A stretch of DNA of 47,543 nt, taken from the NCBI GenBank assembly GCA_025360645.1, contig JANYBT010000001.1, positions 1 to 47,543 of the forward strand, read 5' to 3'. Positions 30,889-38,944 of this stretch are shown here, one piece after another; within the stretch, counting starts at the first letter, position 1; each line of letters opens with the position of its first letter. Source of the stretch: Acidobacteriaceae bacterium. Lineage in GTDB: Bacteria > Acidobacteriota > Terriglobia > Terriglobales > Acidobacteriaceae. The notes beneath the pieces were generated by a model. It had not been told where the DNA came from. It saw nothing but the letters and a program-made list of their open reading frames with translations, and did not search any database. A program made the position numbers and the translations under genes.

Positions 30889-31605
30889 CTATCCCAGCAA
30901 GATTGCTTTCACCCGGCGTAGATCCTCTTCTGTGTCGACTCCGATGGTGTCAAACGGGGTCTCGCCCACAAAGATTGGGATTCCGTTTTCCAGAAAGCGC
31001 AATTGCTCCAGGCGCTCGCTGCGTTCCAGCCGCGACTCCGGTAGCGCGACGAAGCGGTCGAGAGCGGGCTTGCGGTATCCGTAGAAACCCAGGTGCTTGA
31101 AATACTGCGGGCGTATTCCGTCGCGGTCGTGGGGGATGGTGGCGCGCGAGAAATAGAGTGCACGGCCGGAAGAATCGACGACCACCTTGACCGCGTTGGG
31201 ATTGGCGATATCAATTTCCATCGCTGGGGTCATCAGGGTGCCGACTTGCACCTCGGGGTCCTGCATGACCGCGATCAGCGAGTCGATGTGTTGGGGACGA
31301 GTCAGCGGCTCGTCGCCTTGAATGTTGAGGTACACGTCAGCGGGAGAGTTGGTTGCAATCTCGTACACGCGTTCGGTGCCGCTGCGGCAGTTCGACGAGG
31401 TCATCTGCGCCGGGAAGCCATGCTTCTGGCAGAAGGCAAGAATCTCGTCGGAGTCGGTCGCGATCACCACCTGGTCCAGGCGAGCGCAGGCCTTCACTCC
31501 CGCATAGACCCGCGCCAAAAGAGCCTCTCCGGCAATTTCACGCAGCATTTTGCGGGGCAGGCGCGTCGAGGCCAGACGGGCGGGGATGACGGCGATCACT
31601 TTCAT
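30889..31605 (-). CDS. kdsB: 3-deoxy-manno-octulosonate cytidylyltransferase
   Basis: 238 residues, the family's usual size. It activates KDO as CMP-KDO for lipopolysaccharide inner core, indicating a Gram-negative envelope. Signatures are VIPARLASTRLPRKML, VVIATDSDEI, SSNCRSGTERVYEIA, YLNIQGDEPL, YFSRATIPHDRD, HLGFYGYRKPALDRF, LERLEQLRFLENG and DTIGVDTEEDL. ATG 31605 begins directly at the conserved MKVIAVIPAR; the frame extends upstream without conservation. Same strand as marC, 76 bases upstream. Confidence 0.95.
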   Translation of the reverse strand: MKVIAVIPARLASTRLPRKMLREIAGEALLARVYAGVKACARLDQVVIATDSDEILAFCQKHGFPAQMTSSNCRSGTERVYEIATNSPADVYLNIQGDEPLTRPQHIDSLIAVMQDPEVQVGTLMTPAMEIDIANPNAVKVVVDSSGRALYFSRATIPHDRDGIRPQYFKHLGFYGYRKPALDRFVALPESRLERSERLEQLRFLENGIPIFVGETPFDTIGVDTEEDLRRVKAILLG

Positions 31606-31681
31606 GTCCTTAGTGTCGGGCCGGGCCAGCGTGGTTGGCAAGTGAATAAGGGAGTGCGGGAAATCGGAGTCATCAAGAGTT

Positions 31682-32344
31682 CTAGGTTTTGGAGATGAGG
31701 TGAGCCAGGCCGGTGGAAGCGATCTGCAGGCCGACGCAGAAGACAAGAAAGGCGCTGAGGCGATTAATCACTTGCTCACCGCGCGGGCCCAGGCGGCGCA
31801 GGAGTGTGGAGGTGTAGGCGTAAGACACATACACCAAAGCGCACATGGCGGTGGATGCCAGAAAAATGGCAAGCAGGTGGAGCAGGTGCACCGTCAAGTC
31901 ACTGTCGTGGCTATGGGCGCTGAGCGTCAGAAGAACGGAAATGGTCCCTGCGCCGGTGGTCATGGGGAACGCCAAGGGGTAGAAGAGTAAATTCTCAGTA
32001 CGGTTGCCGGTGCCGGGGCTGGAGGACATGCCGGAATCTTTGGCGCCAGAATCCGAAGAGAGCAACTGCCAACCCATCCGGCAGATCAGAATTCCGCCCG
32101 CAACCTGGACGATGGGGAGAGAGATGCCGAAGAGCTGGAAGATCCAGCTTCCAGCAACGATGGTCGCGCCGCAGATCACGAAGCAGTAGAAAGCAATCTT
32201 GAACGCAGCCGCCTTGCGTTGGTCGCGATCCAGGCCGCTTAGAAAAGGATCGACGATGAACGCCGTTCCCAGGGGGTTGACCGGGGGGAATAGCGACACG
32301 AAACCGACGAGGACCAGATTGAGAAAAGTTGCGGCCGTCTGCAT
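31682..32344 (-). CDS. MarC-family integral membrane protein
   Basis: 220 residues with six predicted transmembrane helices. Markers are FVSLFPPVNPLGTAFIVDPF, an amphipathic DRDQRKAAAFKIAFYCF, VAGGILICRMGWQLL, YPLAFPMTTGAGTISVLLTL and a C-terminal VINRLSAFLVFCVGLQI. Family proteins (MarC/UPF0056) have been linked to multidrug resistance by name only; their transport role is unproven. ATG 32344 starts just before the first helix; there is no clear Shine-Dalgarno. It may be co-transcribed with kdsB and the M2 peptidase. Confidence 0.88.
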   Translation of the reverse strand: MQTAATFLNLVLVGFVSLFPPVNPLGTAFIVDPFLSGLDRDQRKAAAFKIAFYCFVICGATIVAGSWIFQLFGISLPIVQVAGGILICRMGWQLLSSDSGAKDSGMSSSPGTGNRTENLLFYPLAFPMTTGAGTISVLLTLSAHSHDSDLTVHLLHLLAIFLASTAMCALVYVSYAYTSTLLRRLGPRGEQVINRLSAFLVFCVGLQIASTGLAHLISKT

Positions 32345-32425
32345 GTCAAAGGATGATAGAACATAGCGGATATTTGCAGGGCGCAGCAGGCAATGGACCG
32401 GGTGTCGGGCCATTGCCCTTACTGC

Positions 32426-34219
32426 CTACCAGCCTTGCTTCGCGCCCTTATTCTGCTCGTCCAACCATTTTTTCAGCGGGGCGAAGTACTCCAGCAGGGC
32501 GCCGGCATCGGTCTGGCGTTCTCCGGTCAGCACTTCCAGAGCGTCAGGCCAGGGCTTGCTTTGTCCCATCTGCAGCATCTTGTTGAACTTCGCGCCTGCC
32601 GCTTTGGATCCGTAGAAAGTGCAGCGGTTGAGTGGACCCTGGTAACCGGACTCGCGGCACAGGGCACGATAGAACTGGAACTCAAGCACATGCGCCAGGA
32701 AGTAGCGGGTGTAAGGAACGTTGCCGGCGACGTGGTACTTGGCGCCGGGATCGAAGTCGGTTTCGCTGCGGGGCATGGGCGGCGCGACTCCCTGATATTT
32801 CTTGCGCAACTCCCACCAGGACTTGTTGTAGTCGGCGGGTTTGATCTCACCCGAGAAAACCTTCCACCGCCATTGATCGATGAGCAGGCCGAAGGGCAGG
32901 AACGCAACTCGGTCGAGGGCCTGCTTCAGCAAGAGCGGGATGTCGGCTTCGACTGGCGGAACGGTCTGGATCAGGCCGACCTGCTTCAGATACTCAGGGG
33001 TGATGGCGAGAGCGATGGCGTCGCCGATGGCTTCGTGAAAACCGTCATTGGCGCCGTTCTCGAACAGAAAAGGCTGGTGCTTGTAGGCGCGTTGATAGAA
33101 GTTGTGCCCGAGTTCGTGGTGGATGGTAACGAAATCGGTGTCGCGAATCTGGATGCACATCTTGACGCGGAGATCGTCTTGATTGTCGAGGTCCCAGGCG
33201 CTGGCGTGGCAGACGACGTCGCGATCGGCAGGCTTGGTGAATAGAGAGCGCTCCCAGAAAGTGGCGGGGAGGGGATCAAATCCCATCGAAGTGAAGAAGC
33301 CCTCGCCGTATTTCACCATGCCCTTGGCATCGAGTTTCTTGGACTTGAGGATTTCAGTAAGGTCGTAGTCGCCTTTGGTTTCGGGCAGGCCAAGCAGCGG
33401 GTAGATGTTGCCCCACTCTTGCGCCCAGGGATTGCCGAGAAGATGTGCGGGGATGGGACCGTCGGGCGGAACGATTTGGGGGCCGTATTTCTGCACCAGC
33501 CTGGCGCGAACGTAGGTGTGCAGCGAAAGGTAGAGGGGGCGGACCTGCTGCCACAGGCGCTCGAGGTCGGCGGAGAAGGCGTCAGGCGGCATGTCGTATC
33601 CGGACCGCCATAGAGCGCCGGTATCTTTGAAGCCGAGTTCTCGCGCCCCGTGATTCGAGAGTTCGACAAAGCGCGAGTAGCGCTGCCGCATCGGGGGAGC
33701 GATGGCGTGCCAGCCCCGCCAGACGTCGGCAAGCTCGTGGGGATCGCGACTGGTCGCCATGATGGTCTCAATGGCGGTGATGTCGAGACAGTCGTCCGGC
33801 TTGTTGCTGCGGCAGTACTTTCCTTTGCCGTAGTCGCCTTCGAGCGAGGTGCCGATCTCGGTCATCTCGCGGCGCAGCACCGGGTCTTTGGGAGCGGGAG
33901 CGGTGAGCGTAAGGCGAAGGAGGTCGAACTTGCGGCGCAAGTCGGGCGGGAGCTGGAGGCCGTCGAAACGCTTGCCTTGCTCCACCAACTCGGTGGTGGC
34001 GGCGGTGGCTTCGTCAATGGCGTCCGAGGCGAGGGCTTCGGTGTCGAAGGTAATGAAGTTCGACTGCAGCCAACTGGCGCGGTTGGTCTTGAGGCTGAAC
34101 TCATTGAGACGGATCTCGGCGCGGTTCATGAAATCCTGGGCTTCGGCGACGGTAGGGGCGGATTGAGCGGATAGGGACATAGCAAATAAGGGCAGCAACA
34201 GAAGTGCAAGCAGCTTCAT
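32426..34219 (-). CDS. Secreted M2 family peptidyl-dipeptidase (ACE-like)
   Basis: 597 residues with signal peptide (KLLALLLLPLFAMSLSAQ). The gluzincin motif is TIHHELGHNFYQRAY (HExxH) with the downstream Glu in FHEAIGDAIALA. Other ACE-like segments are RDPHELADVWRGWH, LELSN-type VELSNHGARELGF, GNPWAQEWGNIYPL, WDLDNQDDLRVKMC and a C-terminal FYRALC/GPLNRCTFYGSKAAG. It removes C-terminal dipeptides from peptides in the periplasm, presumably for nutrition. ATG 34219 has GAGAGG 4 bases before it. Part of a same-strand run dinB, M2, marC, kdsB. Confidence 0.95.
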   Translation of the reverse strand: MKLLALLLLPLFAMSLSAQSAPTVAEAQDFMNRAEIRLNEFSLKTNRASWLQSNFITFDTEALASDAIDEATAATTELVEQGKRFDGLQLPPDLRRKFDLLRLTLTAPAPKDPVLRREMTEIGTSLEGDYGKGKYCRSNKPDDCLDITAIETIMATSRDPHELADVWRGWHAIAPPMRQRYSRFVELSNHGARELGFKDTGALWRSGYDMPPDAFSADLERLWQQVRPLYLSLHTYVRARLVQKYGPQIVPPDGPIPAHLLGNPWAQEWGNIYPLLGLPETKGDYDLTEILKSKKLDAKGMVKYGEGFFTSMGFDPLPATFWERSLFTKPADRDVVCHASAWDLDNQDDLRVKMCIQIRDTDFVTIHHELGHNFYQRAYKHQPFLFENGANDGFHEAIGDAIALAITPEYLKQVGLIQTVPPVEADIPLLLKQALDRVAFLPFGLLIDQWRWKVFSGEIKPADYNKSWWELRKKYQGVAPPMPRSETDFDPGAKYHVAGNVPYTRYFLAHVLEFQFYRALCRESGYQGPLNRCTFYGSKAAGAKFNKMLQMGQSKPWPDALEVLTGERQTDAGALLEYFAPLKKWLDEQNKGAKQGW

Positions 34220-34286
34220 TGGGCCTCTCTTGGGCAGACTCAAGATTATGAACGAAGAGAGGGGCAGTTGTCAGGTGGGGCGTAGG

Positions 34287-35552
34287 TCACGGCGTGGGTT
34301 TGTTCTTTCCGGGGAGAGCGGCGGGATTCTCGTGGGTGCGTTCTCGGAAAGTGGCTTTCATGCCGCTGGCCAGAGAGACGCTGGATTCGCCGTACTTGTC
34401 GCGCAGGCGGTCGGCCGCCGACAGAGCCTGCTGCCAACGCTGCTGCTTGCCGCCATCGAGCAAGTCGAGTTGCGCGGAAGCGCCCGCCTGACCGTTCAAG
34501 GAGGAAGCCTGCACTCCCAACAAGCGTACTGCGGCCCCGCGCTTCCAATGCTTGCGAAACAACGTCCGTACCTGTTCGAAGATTTCGTTGTCGAGCTGGG
34601 ACGGTGAAGGGAGAGTGTGGGCTCGAGTGATGGTGGTGAAATCCTGGTAGCGCAGCTTGAGCTGGATGGTGCGGGCTTGCAGCGAGGCCTCGCGCAGGCG
34701 GCGAGCCACCATCTCAGACAATCGCATCAGAGTGGACTCGAGCTGGTCGGGACTGGCGGTGTCGTCGTTGTAGGTGTGCTCGTGGCTGATGGACTTGGGA
34801 ACGGTGTTTTCGCCGACTTCGGTGTCAAACCACCCGCCCGCGTCTTGACCCTGGGCTTTGCCGGCGAGAGCGAGTCCCCACTTTCCGAAGCGTTCTTCCA
34901 ATTCGGAATCGGGCAGGCGGGCTAAGTCTCCGATTTTCTTGATACCGAGAGCGAGAAGGTTCCTCTCCATGACTTTGCCGACACCGGGGATGACCGCGAC
35001 GTCAAGAGGGGCGAGAAAGCGGGCCTCCTGTCCGGGGAGAACCCAAAGAACTCCGTTAGGTTTGGCCTGGGCGGAGGAGACTTTGGCCATCAGGCGCGAG
35101 GCCCCGATGCCGATGGAGCAGTTGAGCTGGGTCGCGGACTTCATCTTGATATGGAGGGCGTGGGCGGCGCGAAGCGGCGGGCCGTGGAGTCGCTCGGTGC
35201 CCGACATGTCGAGATAGGCTTCGTCAATGGACGCCATCTCGACCTGCGGGCTGAAGCTGTTGAGCACGGCATGGATTCTGTAGGAGTAGTCGCGGTAGCG
35301 GTCGGGATGGCCATCCACGAAGACAGCCTGGGGGCAGAGCTTGGCCGCAGTGCGCAACGGCATGGCGGAGTGGACGCCGAATTTGCGGGCGGCGTAGGAA
35401 GCGGCGGATACCACTCCGCGTTCGTGGCGCTGTCCGCCGACCACGACGGGCCGTCCTTTCAGAGCGGGATCGAAAAGTTCTTCGACCGAGACGAAGAAGG
35501 CGTCCATATCCACGTGGAAGATAAGGCGAGGCGGCATAGCGGGAGAGTTCAT
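34287..35552 (-). CDS. dinB: DNA polymerase IV (Y-family, translesion)
   Basis: 421 residues. The Y-family catalytic carboxylates are Asp15 in FHVDMDAFFVSVEE and Asp110-Glu111 in MASIDEAYLDMSG; the little-finger and thumb HhH segment IPGVGKVMERNLLALGI follows. The C-terminal tail after residue 350 (LLGVQASSLNGQAGASAQLDLLDGG) includes a possible beta-clamp-binding QLDLL. It copies damaged templates at low fidelity. No Shine-Dalgarno is obvious before ATG 35552. recA and ligD are in the same window, but not adjacent. Confidence 0.96.
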   Translation of the reverse strand: MNSPAMPPRLIFHVDMDAFFVSVEELFDPALKGRPVVVGGQRHERGVVSAASYAARKFGVHSAMPLRTAAKLCPQAVFVDGHPDRYRDYSYRIHAVLNSFSPQVEMASIDEAYLDMSGTERLHGPPLRAAHALHIKMKSATQLNCSIGIGASRLMAKVSSAQAKPNGVLWVLPGQEARFLAPLDVAVIPGVGKVMERNLLALGIKKIGDLARLPDSELEERFGKWGLALAGKAQGQDAGGWFDTEVGENTVPKSISHEHTYNDDTASPDQLESTLMRLSEMVARRLREASLQARTIQLKLRYQDFTTITRAHTLPSPSQLDNEIFEQVRTLFRKHWKRGAAVRLLGVQASSLNGQAGASAQLDLLDGGKQQRWQQALSAADRLRDKYGESSVSLASGMKATFRERTHENPAALPGKNKPTP

Positions 35553-35594
35553 TTAACCACACCGCGGCAGGGCGATTCCTGGGATTGGAGCAAG

Positions 35595-35617
35595 AAAAAA
35601 CCCGGCCAATGGCCGGG
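35595..35617 (-). terminator. Rho-independent terminator after the MxKDx protein gene
   Basis: On the minus strand, CCCGGCC pairs with GGCCGGG across loop ATT (35601-35617), followed at once by six T (35595-35600). It lies 26 bases downstream of the small Lys-rich gene's stop: a textbook intrinsic terminator, and the best one in the window. Confidence 0.9.
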
Positions 35618-35642
35618 GTAGGCGAACGAAAGCAAGGACGAA

Positions 35643-35861
35643 CTACTTCTTCATGTCGTCGTGCTTCATTTCGTCTTTCTTCATTTCTTCTTTTTTGTGG
35701 TGCTTCTTGGCTTTTTCTTCCTTCTTCATTTCGTCTTTCTTCATCTTTGCTTCTTTTTTCTGTTCCTTGTCCATCTTCTTGTCGCCGGCCTGGGCGAACG
35801 ACGCGGAAGACATGGACAGAGCGACTGCGACAGCGAAAACCAATGTGAGCAGCTTCTTCAT
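35643..35861 (-). CDS. Small secreted Lys/Met/Glu-rich protein (pentapeptide MxKDx repeat type)
   Basis: 72 residues. Signal peptide KKLLTLVFAVAVALSMSSASFA (cleavage before or after AQA), then a highly charged tail of about 46 residues made of MKKDE/MKKEE/MKHDD-type pentapeptides, matching the pentapeptide MxKDx repeat pattern. The tail has no Cys and few hydrophobics, so it is probably disordered, with His and acidic residues able to bind metal. The Shine-Dalgarno AAGGAG is 8 bases before the ATG, and a strong terminator follows. The monocistronic, high-expression layout suggests an abundant periplasmic protein; role unknown. Confidence 0.8.
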   Translation of the reverse strand: MKKLLTLVFAVAVALSMSSASFAQAGDKKMDKEQKKEAKMKKDEMKKEEKAKKHHKKEEMKKDEMKHDDMKK

Positions 35862-36046
35862 TGAAAAATCTCCTTAGTTTGTCCTTTTGCGAACGCACTA
35901 CCCCGGGGGCACACTACGAGCGCAGTATTTTTCGGGACGGTGTCTATTCTAGAACATAAACCCAAAATAAACCAGAAAGTTGCGCCAGGAAAAACGGAGT
36001 TGGGCATCACAGACGGCACCCCGCCGTGCGGATACACTAATAAGCC

Positions 36047-38833
36047 ATGAGCAAAGGGAAAAGCAAGAAAACCAGCAAAGCGGGACCTTCGCATGACCGG
36101 GCTCACGACGTTCTGCGTTCTGAGACGCATCCTTTGGACGCAATCTTCTCGCCGCACAGCGTGGCGGTGATTGGGGCGACGGATCGCCAGGGCAGCGTGG
36201 GGCGCGCGGTGCTGTGGAGTCTGCTGAGCAGTCCGTTCGGCGGCACGGTGTATCCGGTGAGCGACAAGAAAACCAACGTGCTAGGGATCCGGGCCTACAG
36301 GACGGTCGAGGAAATTCCCGAACAGGTGGACCTGGCAGTGGTGGTTACGCCAGCGATTACGGTGCCCGATGTGATTGGCCAATGCGTGGCGGCTGGGGTT
36401 CGGGGAGCGATCGTCATCTCGGCGGGGTTCAAAGAGCATGGCGAGCCGGGCAAAGAGCTGGAGCGAAAGATTCTGGAACAAATGAAGGGCAGTTCGCTGC
36501 GCTTGCTGGGGCCAAACTGTCTGGGAGTGATGAACCCCATCAGCGGATTGAACGCGACTTTCGCCAGCAACATCGCGCGGCCCGGCAATGTCGCCTTCAT
36601 CAGCCAAAGCGGGGCGTTGTGTACCGCGATTCTGGACTGGGCCCACCAGGAGATGGTGGGATTCAGCGCGTTTGTATCCGTCGGATCCATGCTCGATTTG
36701 GGTTGGGGCGACCTGATCGATTATCTGGGGAATGATCCACGCACGCACAGCATTGTGATTTACATGGAGTCGGTGGGAAACGCACGGAGCTTTCTCTCGG
36801 CGGCGCGGGAAGTGACCCTGAACAAGCCAGTCATCGTGATCAAGGCAGGACGAACGGATGCGGCGGCCCACGCGGCGGCTTCGCATACCGGCACTATGAC
36901 GGGCAGCGACGAGGTGCTGGAGGCGGCATTCCGCCGCAGCGGAGTGCTGCGCGTGAACACCATCGCCGATTTGTTTTACATGGCGGAAGTATTGTCGAAG
37001 CAACCGCGACCGCTGGGACCGCGGCTGGCGATTGTGACCAATGCCGGCGGGCCCGGAGTGCTGGCGGCGGATTCGGTGATCATGAGCGGCGGGGAACTGG
37101 CGCAACTGTCAGCGGCAACCATGGAGTCATTGAACACGCTGCTGCCGCCCCATTGGAGTCATGACAACCCGCTCGACATTCTGGGGGATGCGCTTCCCGA
37201 CCGGTATGGCAAAGTGGTGGAGCTGGCGGTGGCGGATCCGAATGTGGATGGGCTGCTGGCAATTTTGTGTCCGCAGGGGATGTCGCATCCCACTCTGACC
37301 GCGGAGAAACTTGTTCCCATGGCGCGGAGCACGGGCAAGCCCATCCTGGCCAGTTGGATGGGCGGAGCGGAGATGATGGCAGGGATCGAAATCCTGAACC
37401 GGGCGGGAATTCCGACATTTTCTTATCCCGATACCGCGGCGCGAGTCTTCGATTACATGTGGCGCTATAGCTACAACCTGCGCGGGCTGTATGAGACGCC
37501 GGTACTGGCACATGACAATGAGACTACAGGCGGGGGGAAACGCGCGGCAGAAATCATCGAGAAAGCGCGGGCGTCAGGACGTCTGTTGCTCACGGAGGTG
37601 GAATCGAAACAATTGCTAGCGGCTTACGGGATTCCAACCGTAGGAACATTGACCGCGAGCAGTGAGGACGAGGCGGTCCGGCGGGCGCAAAAAATTGGAT
37701 ATCCGGTGGTGGCGAAGCTGCTGTCGGAAACCATCACCCACAAGACCGATGTGGGCGGGGTCAAGTTGAATCTGCGCGATGACGATGCGGTGCGCCGGGC
37801 CTATCGTGAGATTGAGGCGGCGGTGGCGGACCAACCGGGAGCTTTTCTGGGCGTAACGGTGCAGCGGATGGAGAAGCTGGACGGCTACGAACTTATTGTC
37901 GGGAGCAGCGTAGATCCGCAGTTCGGTCCGATTTTGTTGTTTGGGACGGGTGGTCAGTTAGTCGAAATCTTCAAGGACCGGGCACTGGGGCTGCCTCCTC
38001 TGAATACCACGCTGGCGCGCCGCATGATGGAGCAGACCAAGGTGTTCGCGGCGCTGCAGGGAGTGCGGGGACGGGCCAGTGTGGATCTGGCGGCGCTGGA
38101 ACGGTTGTTGGTGCGCTTCAGCCAGTTGGTGGTGGAGCAGCCGTGGATTAAAGAAGTGGACATCAACCCCTTGCTGGTGTCAGCCGAAAAACTGGTGGCG
38201 CTGGACGCCCGGGTGGTGCTGCACGGACCGGGAGTCACGAAGGAGCAACTGCCCCGCCCGGCCATCCGGCCCTACCCGGCGCAATACGTCAAGGGGTGGA
38301 CGATGAAGGATGGCGAACAGGTCACCATCCGGCCGATTCGTCCCGAGGATGAGCCCCTGCTAATCAAGTTGCATCAGGCATTGTCGGACCGGTCGGTGTA
38401 TCTGCGATACTTCCAGCCACTAAAGTTGAGTCAGCGGACAGCGCATGAGCGGCTGACCCGCATCTGTTTTATCGACTACGACCGCGAGATGGCATTGGTG
38501 GTCGAGCGCAAGGCTGAGGAGGGCGTGCAGGAGATCATCGGCATTGGCCGTTTGAGTAAGCTGCATGGCCGCGACGAGGGCGAGATGGCGGTGCTGGTGG
38601 ATGACCGCTTTCAACATCTGGGGATTGGGACGAAGTTGTATCGAGAATTGATTGCGGTGGCTCGCGACGAGCACGTGGGTAAAGTCGTTTCCACGATATT
38701 GCCGGAAAATCGCGAGATGCAGGCTATCTGCCGCAAGCTGGGGTTCGTGCTGGATCCGGATCTGGAAGATGGAACGGTCACTGCTGTGCTGGAAGTGGAG
38801 CGAGTGGGGGAACCACAGACCATCGGCTCTTGA
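36047..38833 (+). CDS. ADP-forming acyl-CoA synthetase (ACD)-like protein with C-terminal GNAT domain (PatZ/Pat type)
   Basis: 928 residues. CoA-binding domain (about 30-165, [17 protein letters not shown]), succinyl-CoA-ligase-like domains with [17 protein letters not shown] and [11 protein letters not shown], where His280 is the phospho-His position. ATP-grasp domain (about 525-745, [52 protein letters not shown]). GNAT domain (about 765-920, [41 protein letters not shown]). The architecture is that of Pat/YfiQ lysine acetyltransferases that switch off acetyl-CoA synthetase. Unlike Pat enzymes whose ligase part is degenerate, the catalytic His looks intact, so ligase activity may persist. 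Start ATG 36047, weak Shine-Dalgarno. Confidence 0.9.
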   Translation: MSKGKSKKTSKAGPSHDRAHDVLRSETHPLDAIFSPHSVAVIGATDRQGSVGRAVLWSLLSSPFGGTVYPVSDKKTNVLGIRAYRTVEEIPEQVDLAVVVTPAITVPDVIGQCVAAGVRGAIVISAGFKEHGEPGKELERKILEQMKGSSLRLLGPNCLGVMNPISGLNATFASNIARPGNVAFISQSGALCTAILDWAHQEMVGFSAFVSVGSMLDLGWGDLIDYLGNDPRTHSIVIYMESVGNARSFLSAAREVTLNKPVIVIKAGRTDAAAHAAASHTGTMTGSDEVLEAAFRRSGVLRVNTIADLFYMAEVLSKQPRPLGPRLAIVTNAGGPGVLAADSVIMSGGELAQLSAATMESLNTLLPPHWSHDNPLDILGDALPDRYGKVVELAVADPNVDGLLAILCPQGMSHPTLTAEKLVPMARSTGKPILASWMGGAEMMAGIEILNRAGIPTFSYPDTAARVFDYMWRYSYNLRGLYETPVLAHDNETTGGGKRAAEIIEKARASGRLLLTEVESKQLLAAYGIPTVGTLTASSEDEAVRRAQKIGYPVVAKLLSETITHKTDVGGVKLNLRDDDAVRRAYREIEAAVADQPGAFLGVTVQRMEKLDGYELIVGSSVDPQFGPILLFGTGGQLVEIFKDRALGLPPLNTTLARRMMEQTKVFAALQGVRGRASVDLAALERLLVRFSQLVVEQPWIKEVDINPLLVSAEKLVALDARVVLHGPGVTKEQLPRPAIRPYPAQYVKGWTMKDGEQVTIRPIRPEDEPLLIKLHQALSDRSVYLRYFQPLKLSQRTAHERLTRICFIDYDREMALVVERKAEEGVQEIIGIGRLSKLHGRDEGEMAVLVDDRFQHLGIGTKLYRELIAVARDEHVGKVVSTILPENREMQAICRKLGFVLDPDLEDGTVTAVLEVERVGEPQTIGS

Positions 38834-38944
38834 TGGAACACAAATGGGCAGTGGGCTTCGGGCCTTGCACCTGTAGTTGTGGGCTGCACGTGTGCACAGG
38901 CGAGCCCGCCCGCATGCTGACGGTGGTCCACGGAAAGGCAGATC

